Positions 9,837-20,200 of a stretch of 64,000 bases of DNA are shown here, one piece after another (within the stretch, counting starts at the first letter, position 1; each line of letters opens with the position of its first letter). The stretch is from the NCBI GenBank assembly GCA_025716855.1, contig JAIXMQ010000002.1, forward strand, positions 372,001-436,000. Direction: 5' to 3'. The notes under the pieces were generated by a model that did not search any database, had not been told where the DNA came from, and worked only from the letters and a program-made list of their open reading frames with translations. Position numbers and translations under genes: made by a program. The DNA comes from Pilaira anomala. Taxonomy: Eukaryota; Mucoromycota; Mucoromycetes; Mucorales; Mucoraceae.

Positions 9837-11199
9837 CTAGAATAGTAATAGTAAACTTTAAATTTATTTTTCCACAGCCAAATTTCAAAATGTGTAACAA
9901 TTTCAAAAAACATTCCCAAAAGGTCATTGTATATCGTTCCTAACACAATACTTGTTGCCTCCGCTTCGGATTCCGAAGTGGTACAAGCTCTCTGATCCAC
10001 GCTTTGTTTTCGGTTATATAATAATAATAAAATATTATACTTCAGCCTTTTTACTTAAAAAAGTACGCGTTTTTGTATGATACGACAATCAAATTAGTAG
10101 TAAAAGTATTTACCAATTCTTTGTATATAAAAGACAATCATGCTGTTATTAGAAGTACTATTCCAAAGAGTTGGCCCAAAGGTGTTTTAAAAAGCTTAGC
10201 AATATAACAAAGTTAATTTACCCGAAATTATTATCTTTATGGAATACGTGATTCAAGTGTAAACTCGTTACCTCTGGCTCTTAAATAACAAAGAGCCCAT
10301 TACTTACAATATTTCAGAAACAGCAAATACTTATTATAAGATGATGTACCAGTTTTTATCAAGTCATTATTTTTTTTATAAGCTCACATCTTATTTTATT
10401 TTTTCCCCCTCCCTCTCCTTTTTTCATACATTTTAGAAATTTAGATATGTCAGAAGCCACGAATGCAAATGTATTTACAGCTATTGAAAAACGTTGGATT
10501 CTTGGGCCATAAACATTATACGGTACATATCGTAAAGAACATAAAGTGAGGCCAGGATAGAAAATGGTCAACATCGTTCAAATGCACGTCTCGAATCAGC
10601 AAAGGCAATTACAGTGCCCGAGAATCCTGTCAATTGGGTTTAATTCAGGTAAATATGGAGACAGATGCGTCTGCTTATATCCAAATCTTTCGATTTATCT
10701 TACCTACCTTCAGTTTTGATTTATGTATAGAACATTTATCTACCACTGAATAATTTCTTTCACTGGATCTTTATTAAGCTCCATGGTATTAAGCAGAACA
10801 TTCAAGAATTTGATAAGGCACACTATATAAATAAAGAAAGAAAAAAGAAAAGAGAAAAGGGCGCAGAAACAAATGCTTACATGCTACCATCAGGAAATGC
10901 CAATTCCTATTTTTTTTTTTAGCTTTGTGTAATAAACAGCCTCTTAAGTAGGGATTGAAATTTTGTATACTTAGTATTGCATAATATCTACATCATAAAT
11001 ACGTTTTATTTAATCATATTTTATGTATTTTTTGGGGATAAATACGCCCACCATATTTGCGCACCATATTTTTTTGCATACCATATTTTTTTGGGAACCA
11101 CGATTTTTTGCGTATCATTTTTAAAACCATTAGTTTACTTGAATACAATATCTTAATGAAGGGTTGGATGTCAGTGGAAATCCGTTAACCATTTACATG
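9837..11199. other. Gene-poor stretch with short coding-like fragments
   Basis: Two short frames look coding-like but are broken. One at about 9880-9990 (plus) includes IPKRSLYIVPNTILVASASD and then a stop. Another at about 10450-10640 has several stops (EKRWILGP; ENGQHRSNARLESAKAI). I recognise neither. Near 11035-11090 is a cluster of CACCATATTT(G) boxes that also occurs, weakly, at 15110-15140. Confidence 0.35.
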
Positions 11200-11560
11200 A
11201 TTGTTATGGACATCTTATTTTTTCACACGACATACGGACAGGTTTTTTTTTCCAGACGCCACATAAACAGGTTTTTATTTATTTTGATTATAAATCACCT
11301 TTTTTTTTTTGTTCTCTTTTTTTCTTTCTTTTTTCTCACTTTCTTTTTTATACAATTTTTAAAATGAATTTTCCTTGCCTCTACAGTCCCAATCTCTTCT
11401 TTGACCATATGCTCTATCTAGACAAGAGATATTCCAAGAAATAAATAACTTTGAAACCTGTACAAAACGTTTTTATCAATGGTAAGTCATATCAATGTTT
11501 TAATAATTTTATCAAAAAGAAGTGATTCATTTTTTTTAAAAAATATCAATAGAAAATGCT
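11200..11560 (+). repeat. Dispersed repeat, copy 2 (first-exon-like module)
   Basis: Homologous to 5080-5420, with the same order of boxes (ACATACGGACAGG, T-runs, ATAAATCACC, CAAGAGATATTCCAAG). It then has an exon-like TTTGAAACCTGTACAAAACG..TTATCAATG with donor GTAAGTC and acceptor ATCAATAG before AAAATGCTC. A coding-like run (ALYVQNACIRQKGYSPEP) follows. No intact start codon is seen. Confidence 0.55.
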
Positions 11561-11751
11561 CTTTATGTCCAGAATGCATGTATTAGACAGAAAGGATATT
11601 CCCCCGAACCTGTTAGTGGTGTAGTGGTGAAAAAAAAAACGATGCGCAAATATAGTGGTTTTTTTTTTAGAGAAAAAAAAATATGTGTATTATTCTTACT
11701 GCTTTCGCTTTAATCTCATGTTTCATAGCATACAAGAGGTCATATAAAAAA
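11561..11751. other. Spacer upstream of the small Cys-rich gene
   Basis: This short AT-rich spacer contains the tail of copy 2 of the repeat and the presumed promoter of the next ORF. No separate element is visible. Confidence 0.4.
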
Positions 11752-11984
11752 ATGGACAACTTTCAAACTTGTACAGTTCATGTTGTCAATGGTAAGACAT
11801 ATATAATTTTCTTATAAAGAAATAGTTCACTGTCTAATTAATCCCAATCTATTTTCAAACTTTTTTTTCTGAATTAGACTGTAGATGTTTCATTACGGAT
11901 GATTTTTTCTGTGATGGATCAATAATTTGCCATTGCGCCAAAAAGATCGGCTCGGACGGAAAATCTGGCGTGTCAGAGGCCTAA
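11752..11984 (+). CDS. Small Cys-rich ORF, two exons, 48 residues
   Basis: Exon 1 (11752-11791) encodes MDNFQTCTVHVVN up to a GTAAGAC donor. Exon 2 (11878-11984) follows a GAATTAG acceptor and joins in phase to give DCRCFITDDFFCDG, then IICHCAKK, and a stop. The 48-residue product has six Cys and two His, with C-x-C and C-x-C-H-C like clusters, so metal binding is possible. There is no signal peptide. Exon 1 and its intron are related to the dispersed modules at 5080 and 11200, which lack the start codon. The last bases abut the damaged copy of the 13420 gene. It may be a real micro-gene or a relic that is open by chance. Confidence 0.4.
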
Positions 11985-12750
11985 CGCAAGCAAAGAAGAA
12001 GAGAACTTGGCTGTCGAGTCGTCGTCTATCGATGCCATCTTGGCTTCAAAAATAATTGGACTGGATTATTTAGTAGTAGAAATTTCTGATCCAATGTTGA
12101 AAGAGGCATTTTTTAAAAGATCGCCTTAAGTCTTAAATACATTTTCAAAAGTATTCAGCCTGTAGTGTGAAAAGCGAGAAACCTGCTTTTATGTTTTACC
12201 GTTCACTTGATGCACCTCTTTTGTTTCGCTTTTAGAAATATCTATATTTTCCTTTTTAATTAGTTATATTTACTACCTCACTTCTTAAATATTTTTTTTT
12301 TATAAATATCCCCACATATTTTGTATTTTGAATAAACAACCACTTTTCTTCCCAATTTTATTTTAGTACGTAATTCAGAAAGGAAGTAAACTCTTTCTTT
12401 TTTTTATTTTCTTTTTTTTTTTTATTTCCCATTTTCCCGCGTAACAAGTGTCGTCTGTCAAGAACTTGAGACTTTACGGAATTCAGGTTTACAAAAATAT
12501 TATTTATCTCTACTCATTATTATCTATGCCGATAATGAATTTATTCTGTTTCGTTTAAGCCATGGAGTTCAAGATACCTCTTCAAGCATCATTATTTTCA
12601 AAAGAGCTTCCTCATTATTTTAAAGAACTTATCAAAATGCTCGTATGTGTTTTACATAAATATCGTGAACTTGAAGAATACATGACATCACACGAAGGCT
12701 ATGATTCGGAAGAAAGCTATGACTGGAGTAATACTTTATCCCCACCGTAA
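11985..12750 (+). pseudogene. Damaged inverted copy of the 13420-14968 gene
   Basis: Two blocks match the minus-strand gene at 13420-14968 but lie on the plus strand. Block 1 (11985 to about 12156) includes SIDAILASKIIGLDYLVVEIS and has lost short segments of about 20 bp. Block 2 (about 12447-12750) covers the C-terminus (AIMEFKIPLQASLF-like) up to TLSPP. By eye the blocks are above 90% identical to the gene. About 290 bp of unrelated AT-rich DNA (12157-12446) separates them in place of about 20 bp of coding sequence. Stops and indels in both blocks show it is not functional. Confidence 0.85.
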
Positions 12751-13419
12751 TACTAGATTAATCTATTTGTTAACCTGGTTTACCTTTTTACAGGATGTAA
12801 GAGTAATGATAACAATACAGATACTTAGTTGAACAAAACAAAACTTTGTACATTTCTAATACTTTATTTTTTGTGATTTAGGGCTTTATGTTTTAATACA
12901 TGTGTTTCTTTGGAATTAACTAGGCTATACTTATGATAGAGTTATTCTCGTTTAATGTGCCAAAATGCATTTCGGAGCTATCAATGTTCGTGATGAATCT
13001 AAATCTACTCAAACAAATTATGTTAAGTCATAAAAACAACGATCTCTTTGTGAAACCATTAACATCAGGAAGCCAAAGAGAGTTCGACCTACACCCTATG
13101 TTTCAAGTAAATTTAAAAATAACATCACTTGCTTTTTTTATTATAAAAAATATCTTCTCACAATTCTGATAACATAATAATTAAATGAACTTTGTATAAA
13201 TTTGTTTTTTTTTTAGTATAACTATCACAATGTACATAGAAGTAATATGAGTACGGGATTGTGTTACTCCAAGTTACTAGAAAGTATTTTTGTTTATTTT
13301 CTTTACCTAATAAATAAATATATAGACTAAAGCAAGTCTGGTTCAAATTATGTGAAAAAAAAAACCTTTATTAAAAAAAACTATTATTATAAGGGGTGTA
13401 TGTACATATGTATACGATA
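12751..13419. other. Spacer between the inverted gene copies
   Basis: An AT-rich spacer of about 670 bp forms the potential loop between the damaged copy and the intact gene. The frame at 12933-13169 has no recognisable domain. Confidence 0.4.
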
Positions 13420-14968
13420 TTATTTTTTTCTTTTCATGCCAGCTTTAACTGGTGAAACATATGGTGGGGATAAAGTATTACTCGAGTTATGGCTTTCGTC
13501 TGAATCATAGTCTTCGTGTGATGTCATGTATTCTTCAAGTTCACGATATCCATGTAAGACATATCCCAGCATTTTGATAAGTTCTTTAAAATAATGAGGA
13601 AGCTCTTTTGAAAATAATGATGCTTGAAGAGGTATCTTGAACTCCATAACTTTAACGAAACAAAATAAATTCATTATAGGCATAGATAATGAGTAAAGAT
13701 AAATAATATTTTTGTAAACTTGAATCCCGTAAAGTCTCAAGTTCTTGACAGATGAAACTATGAGCTTTTGTCTCAAAATACTTTTGAAAACATGTTTAAG
13801 ACTTTTGGCAATTTTAAGACGATCTTTTAAATAATGTACATAATCTTCCTTCAACATTGGGCCAGAAATTTCTACTACTAAAAAATCCAATCCAATTATT
13901 TTTGAAGCCAAGATGGCATCGATAGACGGCCCGACAGATCTATTCTCGTTATCAAACTTAGCCAAGTTCTCCTCTTCTTTGCTTGCGTTAAGCTTTGCCT
14001 CCCCCCATTTGAATTTCCAAAGTTCTTTCTTTAAATAAAAAATAGAAGTTAAGAGCTTGCTGAAATAATCAATCATAAAGGAATATTCATTCTCCAAGGT
14101 CAGATCATCATTTATTCGGTGTCTTTGTAGCTTGATTATTCGTAACGCCTTCTTCTTCCAAACATAATCCAAATCTGATTTATCTAAATTTCTTTTTGCT
14201 TTCTTTTCGTTTAGCTTCGATTTGGCCAAGAGTGTACCAGACACAATCTCCTTTACATACTTGTGTGCTTTCATAGGATCAAATTCATTGGTGTATTGAG
14301 AGGAAAGTCCAGTTAACTCTTCATTCCACTTGTCATAGTCATTTGAAAGAAGTATCATCGTTTTTTTATTATTCATTTTACTGACAAAATCAAGTATTCC
14401 GTAATACACGTAATCTTGCTCATGAATATTATTACATCTTTCAAGCTTCTTCCTTTCATTATTGAACTGGTTTTGTAAGGATAAAATATCGATATTAAAT
14501 GGTATTTGAGTTAAGCCAGAGTTAAAAAATTCATCAATCTAAAAAATAAATGAGATTTATAGCAGAATATCACCCTGCCAGTGTTTACCTCGTCTCTTTC
14601 GGCAATTTTCTCATTCGCTTCCTGGTTAATTTTTGCGTATTCCTTATCACTGCTGTTTTTCTAATCATTTTAAAACGCGTAAGAACAAAAAAAAAAAAAA
14701 AATAATAAAAAAAAAAAAAAAAAAAAAATACCCTCAACACACGAAAAGCTAAATGTCGCCAATCGACTAAATTAAAATCAAGTATGAAATAGTCTCCGTA
14801 TTCTTTGAGTACATCGACCCAAAATTTCTTTAAATTCAACGGTGTAATTTCAGGCAATTCATTGTAAAGCATGCAAGTAACGGTATGCTCTTCAGATTTG
14901 AAGAAGTCAGAGGCCTTAATTTTGTTTGAAGTTGAAGCTTTGTTGAGGAACTCTTCTATTACGTCCAT
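13420..14968 (-). CDS. 475-aa dispersed-family protein, 3 exons, function unknown
   Basis: Three exons on the minus strand join in frame: 14968-14732 (79 codons, ATG of MDVIEEFLNK), 14660-14589 (24 codons, KNSSDKEYAK) and 14538-13420 (372 codons plus stop). The product is about 475 residues with no signal peptide or membrane segment, and it ends in a basic tail (GMKRKK). The middle has a charged helical stretch. The best-conserved segment is PSIDAILASKIIGLDFLVVEIS. Its spacing (Asp, about 14 residues, hydrophobic strand, Glu-x-Ser) vaguely recalls a PD-(D/E)XK fold, but the catalytic Lys is absent and I do not claim nuclease activity. A damaged inverted copy lies at 11985 and a short relic at 16161. 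It is probably a multicopy lineage-specific family. Confidence 0.75.
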
Positions 14969-16160
14969 CTTACTTAAACAATAAAGATATAATTGAGGAT
15001 AAAGCAGGTTAAAGGTTAAAGATAAAAAAGAAAAAAAAAATGGAGCTTCACTTCTTCCGCATTTAGGTTCTATATATGGCAATTTTTTGGCGTTTTAAAA
15101 AAAAGGGGGTGGGGAGGGGAAATACGCGCGCAACATATTTTTTTCACGGACACTGCTATTGGGATTTATTAGACAACGAATCGCTTATTTCTGATAAAAT
15201 TATTATGGTTTCGATATAACTTAACACTGACAACATGTTTTATGCAGGTTTCAAAGTTATTTACTTCTTGATACAATATCTGGTCGGGATAACGTACATG
15301 ATCAAAGATGAGACTAAGAGGGTAACGGCGAGGAAGATTCATTTTAGAGTATAAAAAAAAAGAAAGAAAAAAGAGCGATTTATAATGAAATTAAAAAAGA
15401 CCTGTTTGTATAGCGCGTAACCTTGATACTTTCAAGATGCATGTATCATTTGCATAAATCACAAGTGATATTTATTGCCTTACTTTAAAACCAATTTCTT
15501 AGTACACCTCTATAACAAGACAGTGGCAGGGCATGAAATTGCACCTGCTGAAGATTCAAAGCGAGCAAATTTTTATATACACAGATAATAGCATTAAAAC
15601 CTGTAAGATAAAAGTAATGCTAAAAAAAAAAAGGAAAATAATCTAAAACCTCGCAAAAAAAAAAATAAGAATAATAATAACAATAATAATAACAATAATA
15701 TAAAAACTGATTTTTTAATATGAAGCTTTTTGAATATGACTCTGATTAAAATATTAAATGGAAGGACAAAGTTATCTTCGGTCTTGGATAACGGCTCAAG
15801 TCTTTTGCATGTGTAAAAGCGTCGTCCAAGAATCATAGGGGTAGAATACATGTCGGGAAGCATATCAAAGACGTGAGCAATTGATTAATGAATATTTCAA
15901 TATTTTGTATCCAAGTTGATCATTTGTAGTTCATCATCCCTATGCGCTCCACTGAGTTTTTTTTTTTTTTTTTCTAATCTGTTCAGAAAGAGCATTTGTT
16001 ATTGAGATATGTTAAACAATGGTATACTTGTTGGTAATAAATTTACCGGAGCTATGATATGTCTTACCATTTATTTTTGATATAATCTGCTATCTGAACA
16101 ACATGTATAGTCAGTTGACAGATGATTTTTATTATTAGCATTGATAGTGCATATTTAATA
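14969..16160. other. Upstream region of the 475-aa gene, no clear gene
   Basis: This stretch holds the presumed promoter of the minus-strand gene and AT-rich DNA. A minus-strand frame near 15863-15700 starts coding-like (DMLPDMYSTPMILGRR, then LEPLSKTEDNFVLPF) and decays into low-complexity sequence. It could be a relic exon, but I do not recognise it. Confidence 0.35.
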
Positions 16161-16260
16161 GATATTGTTTCTATAGACTTGAGTCCCATAAAGCTTCGAG
16201 TTTGTCACATCAGATAGCATTGATTTTGTCTTGAAGAGTTTTTGAAGATATCCAATAAAA
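16161..16260 (-). pseudogene. Short relic of the 475-aa family
   Basis: On the minus strand the sequence encodes SDVTNSKLYGTQVYRNNIY and then a stop, matching SSVKNLRLYGIQVYKNIIY of the 13420-14968 gene. Nucleotide identity over about 90 bp is visible but lower than for the plus-strand copy. No other part of the gene is found next to it. Confidence 0.6.
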
Positions 16261-16444
16261 AGTATAATTCTAATGACTTGCAATTGATTCATTCTTCGCT
16301 TGAAAAGCAGTTGCAGTAAAAGTTTATGTCTCCAAATCTAATAATCGAAAAATGGCATGTTAAATGTGTATAATACTCCTCGTTATCATCAATTTGAAAC
16401 TACCTGCTAAAATTACAACGACTAATCCCAACCAATCCAACACG

Positions 16445-18490
16445 TATAGGGCGTAATACCACCTTGCCGTTTCCAAGAGCCCACAAGTTTGATATCAATC
16501 GAGTGCATTACTACAATCAATAAAAAACCATAAAGTGTAGGGTGCATTACCACTACTGCCAAATATAATGTAGGGTGCATTACCACTACTTGGCGATCCC
16601 ATAGCCCACAAGTTTAATATTAATCGAGTGCATTACTACAATCAATAAAAAACCAAAAAGTGTAGGGTGCATTACCACTACTGCCAAATATAATGTAGGG
16701 TGCATTACCACTACTTGGCGATCCCATAGCCCACAAGTTTAATATTAATCGAGTGCATTACTACAACTAATAAAAAACCATAAAGTGTAGGGTGCATTAC
16801 CACTACTGCCAAATATAATGTAGGGTGCATTACCACTACTTGGCGATCCCATAGCCCACAAGTTTAATATTAATCGAGTGCATTACTACAATCAATAAAA
16901 AACCAAAAAGTGTAGGGTGCATTACCACTACTGCCAAATATAATGTAGGGTGCATTACCACTACTTGGCGATCCCATAGCCCACAAGTTTAATATTAATC
17001 GAGTGCATTACTACAATCAATAAAAAACCAAAAAGTGTAGGGTACATTACCACTACTGCCAAATATAATGTAGGGTGCATTACCACTACTTGGCGATCCC
17101 ATAGCCCACAAGTCTGATATTAATCGAGTGCATTACTACAATCAATAAAAAACCATAAAGTGTAGGGTGCATTACCACTACTGCCAAATATAATGTAGGG
17201 TGCATTACCACTACTTGGCGATCCCATAGCCCACAAGTTTGATATCAATCGAGTGCATTACTACAACTAATAAAAAACCATAAAGTGTAGGGTGCATTAC
17301 CACTACTGCCAAATATAATGTAGGGTGCATTACCACTACTTGGCGATCCCATAGCCCACAAGTCTGATATTAATCGAGTGCATTACTACAACTAATAAAA
17401 AACCATAAAGTGTAGGGTGCATTACCACTACTGCCAAATATAATGTAGGGTGCATTACCACTACTTGGCGATCCCATAGCCCACAAGTTTAATATTAATC
17501 GAGTGCATTACTACAATCAATAAAAAACCAAAAAGTGTAGGGTGCATTACCACTACTGCCAAATATAATGTAGGGTGCATTACCACTACTTGGCGATCCC
17601 ATAGCCCACAAGTTTAATATCAATCGAGTGCATTACTACAATCAATAAAAAACCAAAAAGTGTAGGGTGCATTACCACTACTGCCAAATATAATGTAGGG
17701 TGCATTACCACTACTTGGCGATCCCATAGCCCACAAGTTTGATATTAATCGAGTGCATTACTACAATCAATAAAAAACCATAAAGTGTAGGGTGCATTAC
17801 CACTACTGCCAAATATAATGTAGGGTGCATTACCACTACTTGGCGATCCCATAGCCCACAAGTTTGATATCAATCGAGTGCATTACTACAATCAATAAAA
17901 AACCAAAAAGTGTAGGGTGCATTACCACTACTGCCAAATACAATGTAGGGTGCATTACCACTACTTGGCGATCCCATAGCCCACAAGTTTGATATTAATC
18001 GAGTGCATTACTACAACTAATAAAAAACCAAAAAGTGTAGGGTGCATTACCACTACTGCCAAATACAATGTAGGGTGCATTACCACTACTTGGCGATCCC
18101 ATAGCCCACAAGTTTGATATTAATCGAGTGCATTACTACAACTAATAAAAAACCAAAAAGTGTAGGGTGCATTACCACTACTGCCAAATATAATGTAGGG
18201 TGCATTACCACTACTTGGCGTTCCCATAGCCCACAAGTTTGATATCAATCGAGTGCATTACTACAACTAATAAAAAACCAAAAAGTGTAGGGTGCATTAC
18301 CACTACTGCCAAATATAATGTAGGGTGCATTACCACTACTTGGCGTTCCCATAGCCCACAAGTTTGATATCAATCGAGTGCATTACTACAACTAATAAAA
18401 AACCAAAAAGTGTAGGGTGCATTACCACTACTGCCAAATATAATGTAGGGTGCATTACCACTACTTGGCGTTCCGAAATCCCACAGGTTT
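16445..18490. repeat. 125-bp tandem repeat array, about 16 units
   Basis: The word GTGTAGGGTGCATTACCACT recurs at 16535, 16660, 16785 and so on with a constant 125-bp period until about 18470. Each unit contains three related boxes: GTAGGGTGCATTACCACTACT twice, 33-34 bp apart, and a weaker GAGTGCATTACTACAA(TC/CT)AAT. Units differ at a few sites (CAATCAAT or CAACTAAT, CCATAAAG or CCAAAAAG, TTTAATATT or TTTGATATC, GGCGATCC or GGCGTTCC); the last form marks the three right-most units. Edge units are diverged, as expected for an array that grows by unequal exchange. No reading frame spans it, and it is not CRISPR-like, since the unit is long and has no unique spacers. Confidence 0.97.
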
Positions 18491-18972
18491 AAGCATGACT
18501 ACAACTAATAAGAAACAACTGGCAACGAAGGAAAATAAGAAGGATTACGTTTGCGGCACCTAAATAAATATTTTTTGAGACTTGGCGCAGCACGACATTT
18601 TCAAAATTCATGACGTTGCATTTTTTTTTAATTTCTTGAAGCCTTGCATATAACCATTAGTTTGCTTGTGTGCTCTCCCACGGGAGTGATTAAATCCCCA
18701 GTAAAATTATGGTATAATTATTCAAATGGGTTTGCTACTGATGTACCCATTTTACAGTTTTGTAAGACTCAAATAAACCTATATCTTCACTTTTGTGTTT
18801 AATATTTTAGATATTTGATTCCTCCCATTTCCTTTTCTATATTTATTCGTTGGATTTTTTATTTCATAGATTTCGACCTGAGGTTCAACATACAGTGCTT
18901 TGCGCACGCTTTTTTTTTTTTTTTTTTTTTATTTGCACATGATGAAAAAGTATTTGCGTATTCGAAAAATTG
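18491..18972. other. Spacer right of the tandem array
   Basis: No gene is supported. A segment near 18650 (GCATATAACCATTAGTTTGCTTG) resembles 11120-11145 (AAAACCATTAGTTTACTTGAA), so a dispersed-repeat end may lie here. Confidence 0.35.

Positions 18973-19032
<60 letters not shown>
18973..19032. repeat. Uninterrupted run of 60 A
   Basis: Positions 18973-19032 are A without interruption, the longest homopolymer in the window. It sits 3' of a T-run at 18910-18930 and directly before the P450 relic. Its exact length is uncertain because such tracts slip in sequencing. Confidence 0.9.
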
Positions 19033-19034
<2 letters not shown>

Positions 19035-19745
19035 GTTGCGAGGCGTATGGCGGAAGAACCAAACGTCATAAAGTCTCTTGAAGAAGATGTATGTATGTAC
19101 ATACTTTTATCAGATGATGATATTTTGACTATTAAACATATGTATAAAAAAATTAATAAAATTGTCAGCTAATATATATACACTTGTTAGTTACTTGGTA
19201 ACTAGCTGATTTGGTTGTTGTTTTTACCGACACAGTAATGAGTATATATCTTCGTTACGAAATATTGCTACTTATCATGTGCAATTACCTTGATTTGGAG
19301 AAAAAAAACACTGTTACTGAGGCTGATATTTTATGAAGTCAAGTAGGCGCCTTCCTATCTTTAAAGAAAGAAGTTAGTTACTTTATTGTATTTCAGTACG
19401 AATAAAAAAAATCATGAGATTAAAGCCAACAATATCATTAGGTGTATATACCTCACACCGTAAGTTTAACTATTATAGCATTTTTTTTTTCTTTATCTCA
19501 AAGACTACTAACTTGAGTTATAAAAACAGTTTATGTAGATAGTTATTTTATTCCCAAGGAATATCTAAGCTTATTTTTCTAGTACGGATAATATGTATGT
19601 ACATGAGACCAGACATCTATTCCGAGCCTGAAAAATTCGAGCCAAAGATTTTTAAATGATCTAAAAACTATGCAGTCTACCACCAACGGAAAACTGAAAG
19701 AGCAGGATCATTAACATTTTGGCTGGGGAAGGTATATATTTAAAA
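19033..19745 (+). pseudogene. Broken cytochrome P450
   Basis: Several P450 signatures survive in different frames. At about 19398-19458, after a TTTCAG acceptor, IKKIMRLKPTISLGV matches the K-helix region; the usual ExxR is damaged (K replaces E). At about 19535 VDSYFIPKEY matches the strand after it. At 19603 MRPDIYSEPEKFEPKIF matches the 'P-E-x-F-x-P-x-R-F' region. One base later, in another frame, DLKTMQSTTNGKLKEQDH is followed by a stop and HFGWGR, the start of the heme loop, but the Cys ligand is missing. A stretch from about 19033 (ARRMAEEPNVIKSL) may be an earlier part. Introns with GTAAGT-like donors are still visible. Confidence 0.75.
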
Positions 19746-20200
19746 AAAATATTAATTGTGCATTTCATAAAGCAGTAAAACTCGTTAGACGTGTATTTTG
19801 TACTAGTATTTATTTATTTAGCAGAAACTGAAATGTTTGCTATTTGTTCAACTATTTGCTAGTAGATATTATATTGAGCCTCTACAAGAGATGAATTACT
19901 CGAAAGCGCTATAAATGCTGGTTTAACGAAATGTGCCTGTTAGCTACTCGAGGTCAAGTTTATTTAAGCGTACACAAATATACTTTATAATTTACAATTA
20001 GTAGTCACTTACAATAAGCCAGAAATAAATGATCTTCTGTGCTCAAACAACATTACCTCTTCCTCTTTCAATCCAGTTTCAAAACAAATTGCAAATAATA
20101 ATAATAATAAAAAAAAAGACAAGTGTTGATATCTAAAAACTTTTTTTTTTCGTTTTTTTTTTCTTCTTTTATTAAATATATATATACTATACACATGAAT
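19746..20200. other. Spacer downstream of uL5m
   Basis: The 3' flank of the minus-strand uL5m gene is AT-rich. No gene or RNA is visible. Confidence 0.5.

Noticed and set aside
13420..14968. Assigning nuclease or Crinkler-like effector function
   Set aside because: No signal peptide, no catalytic Lys in the candidate motif; similarity is too weak to name.
16445..18490. Tandem array considered as a CRISPR array
   Set aside because: Units are 125 bp and nearly identical throughout, with no unique spacers; the DNA is eukaryotic.
18859..19172. Overlapping frames on both strands across the A-run
   Set aside because: Poly-Lys or poly-Phe read from the homopolymer; only the 3' piece is coding-like, and it is treated as part of the P450 relic.
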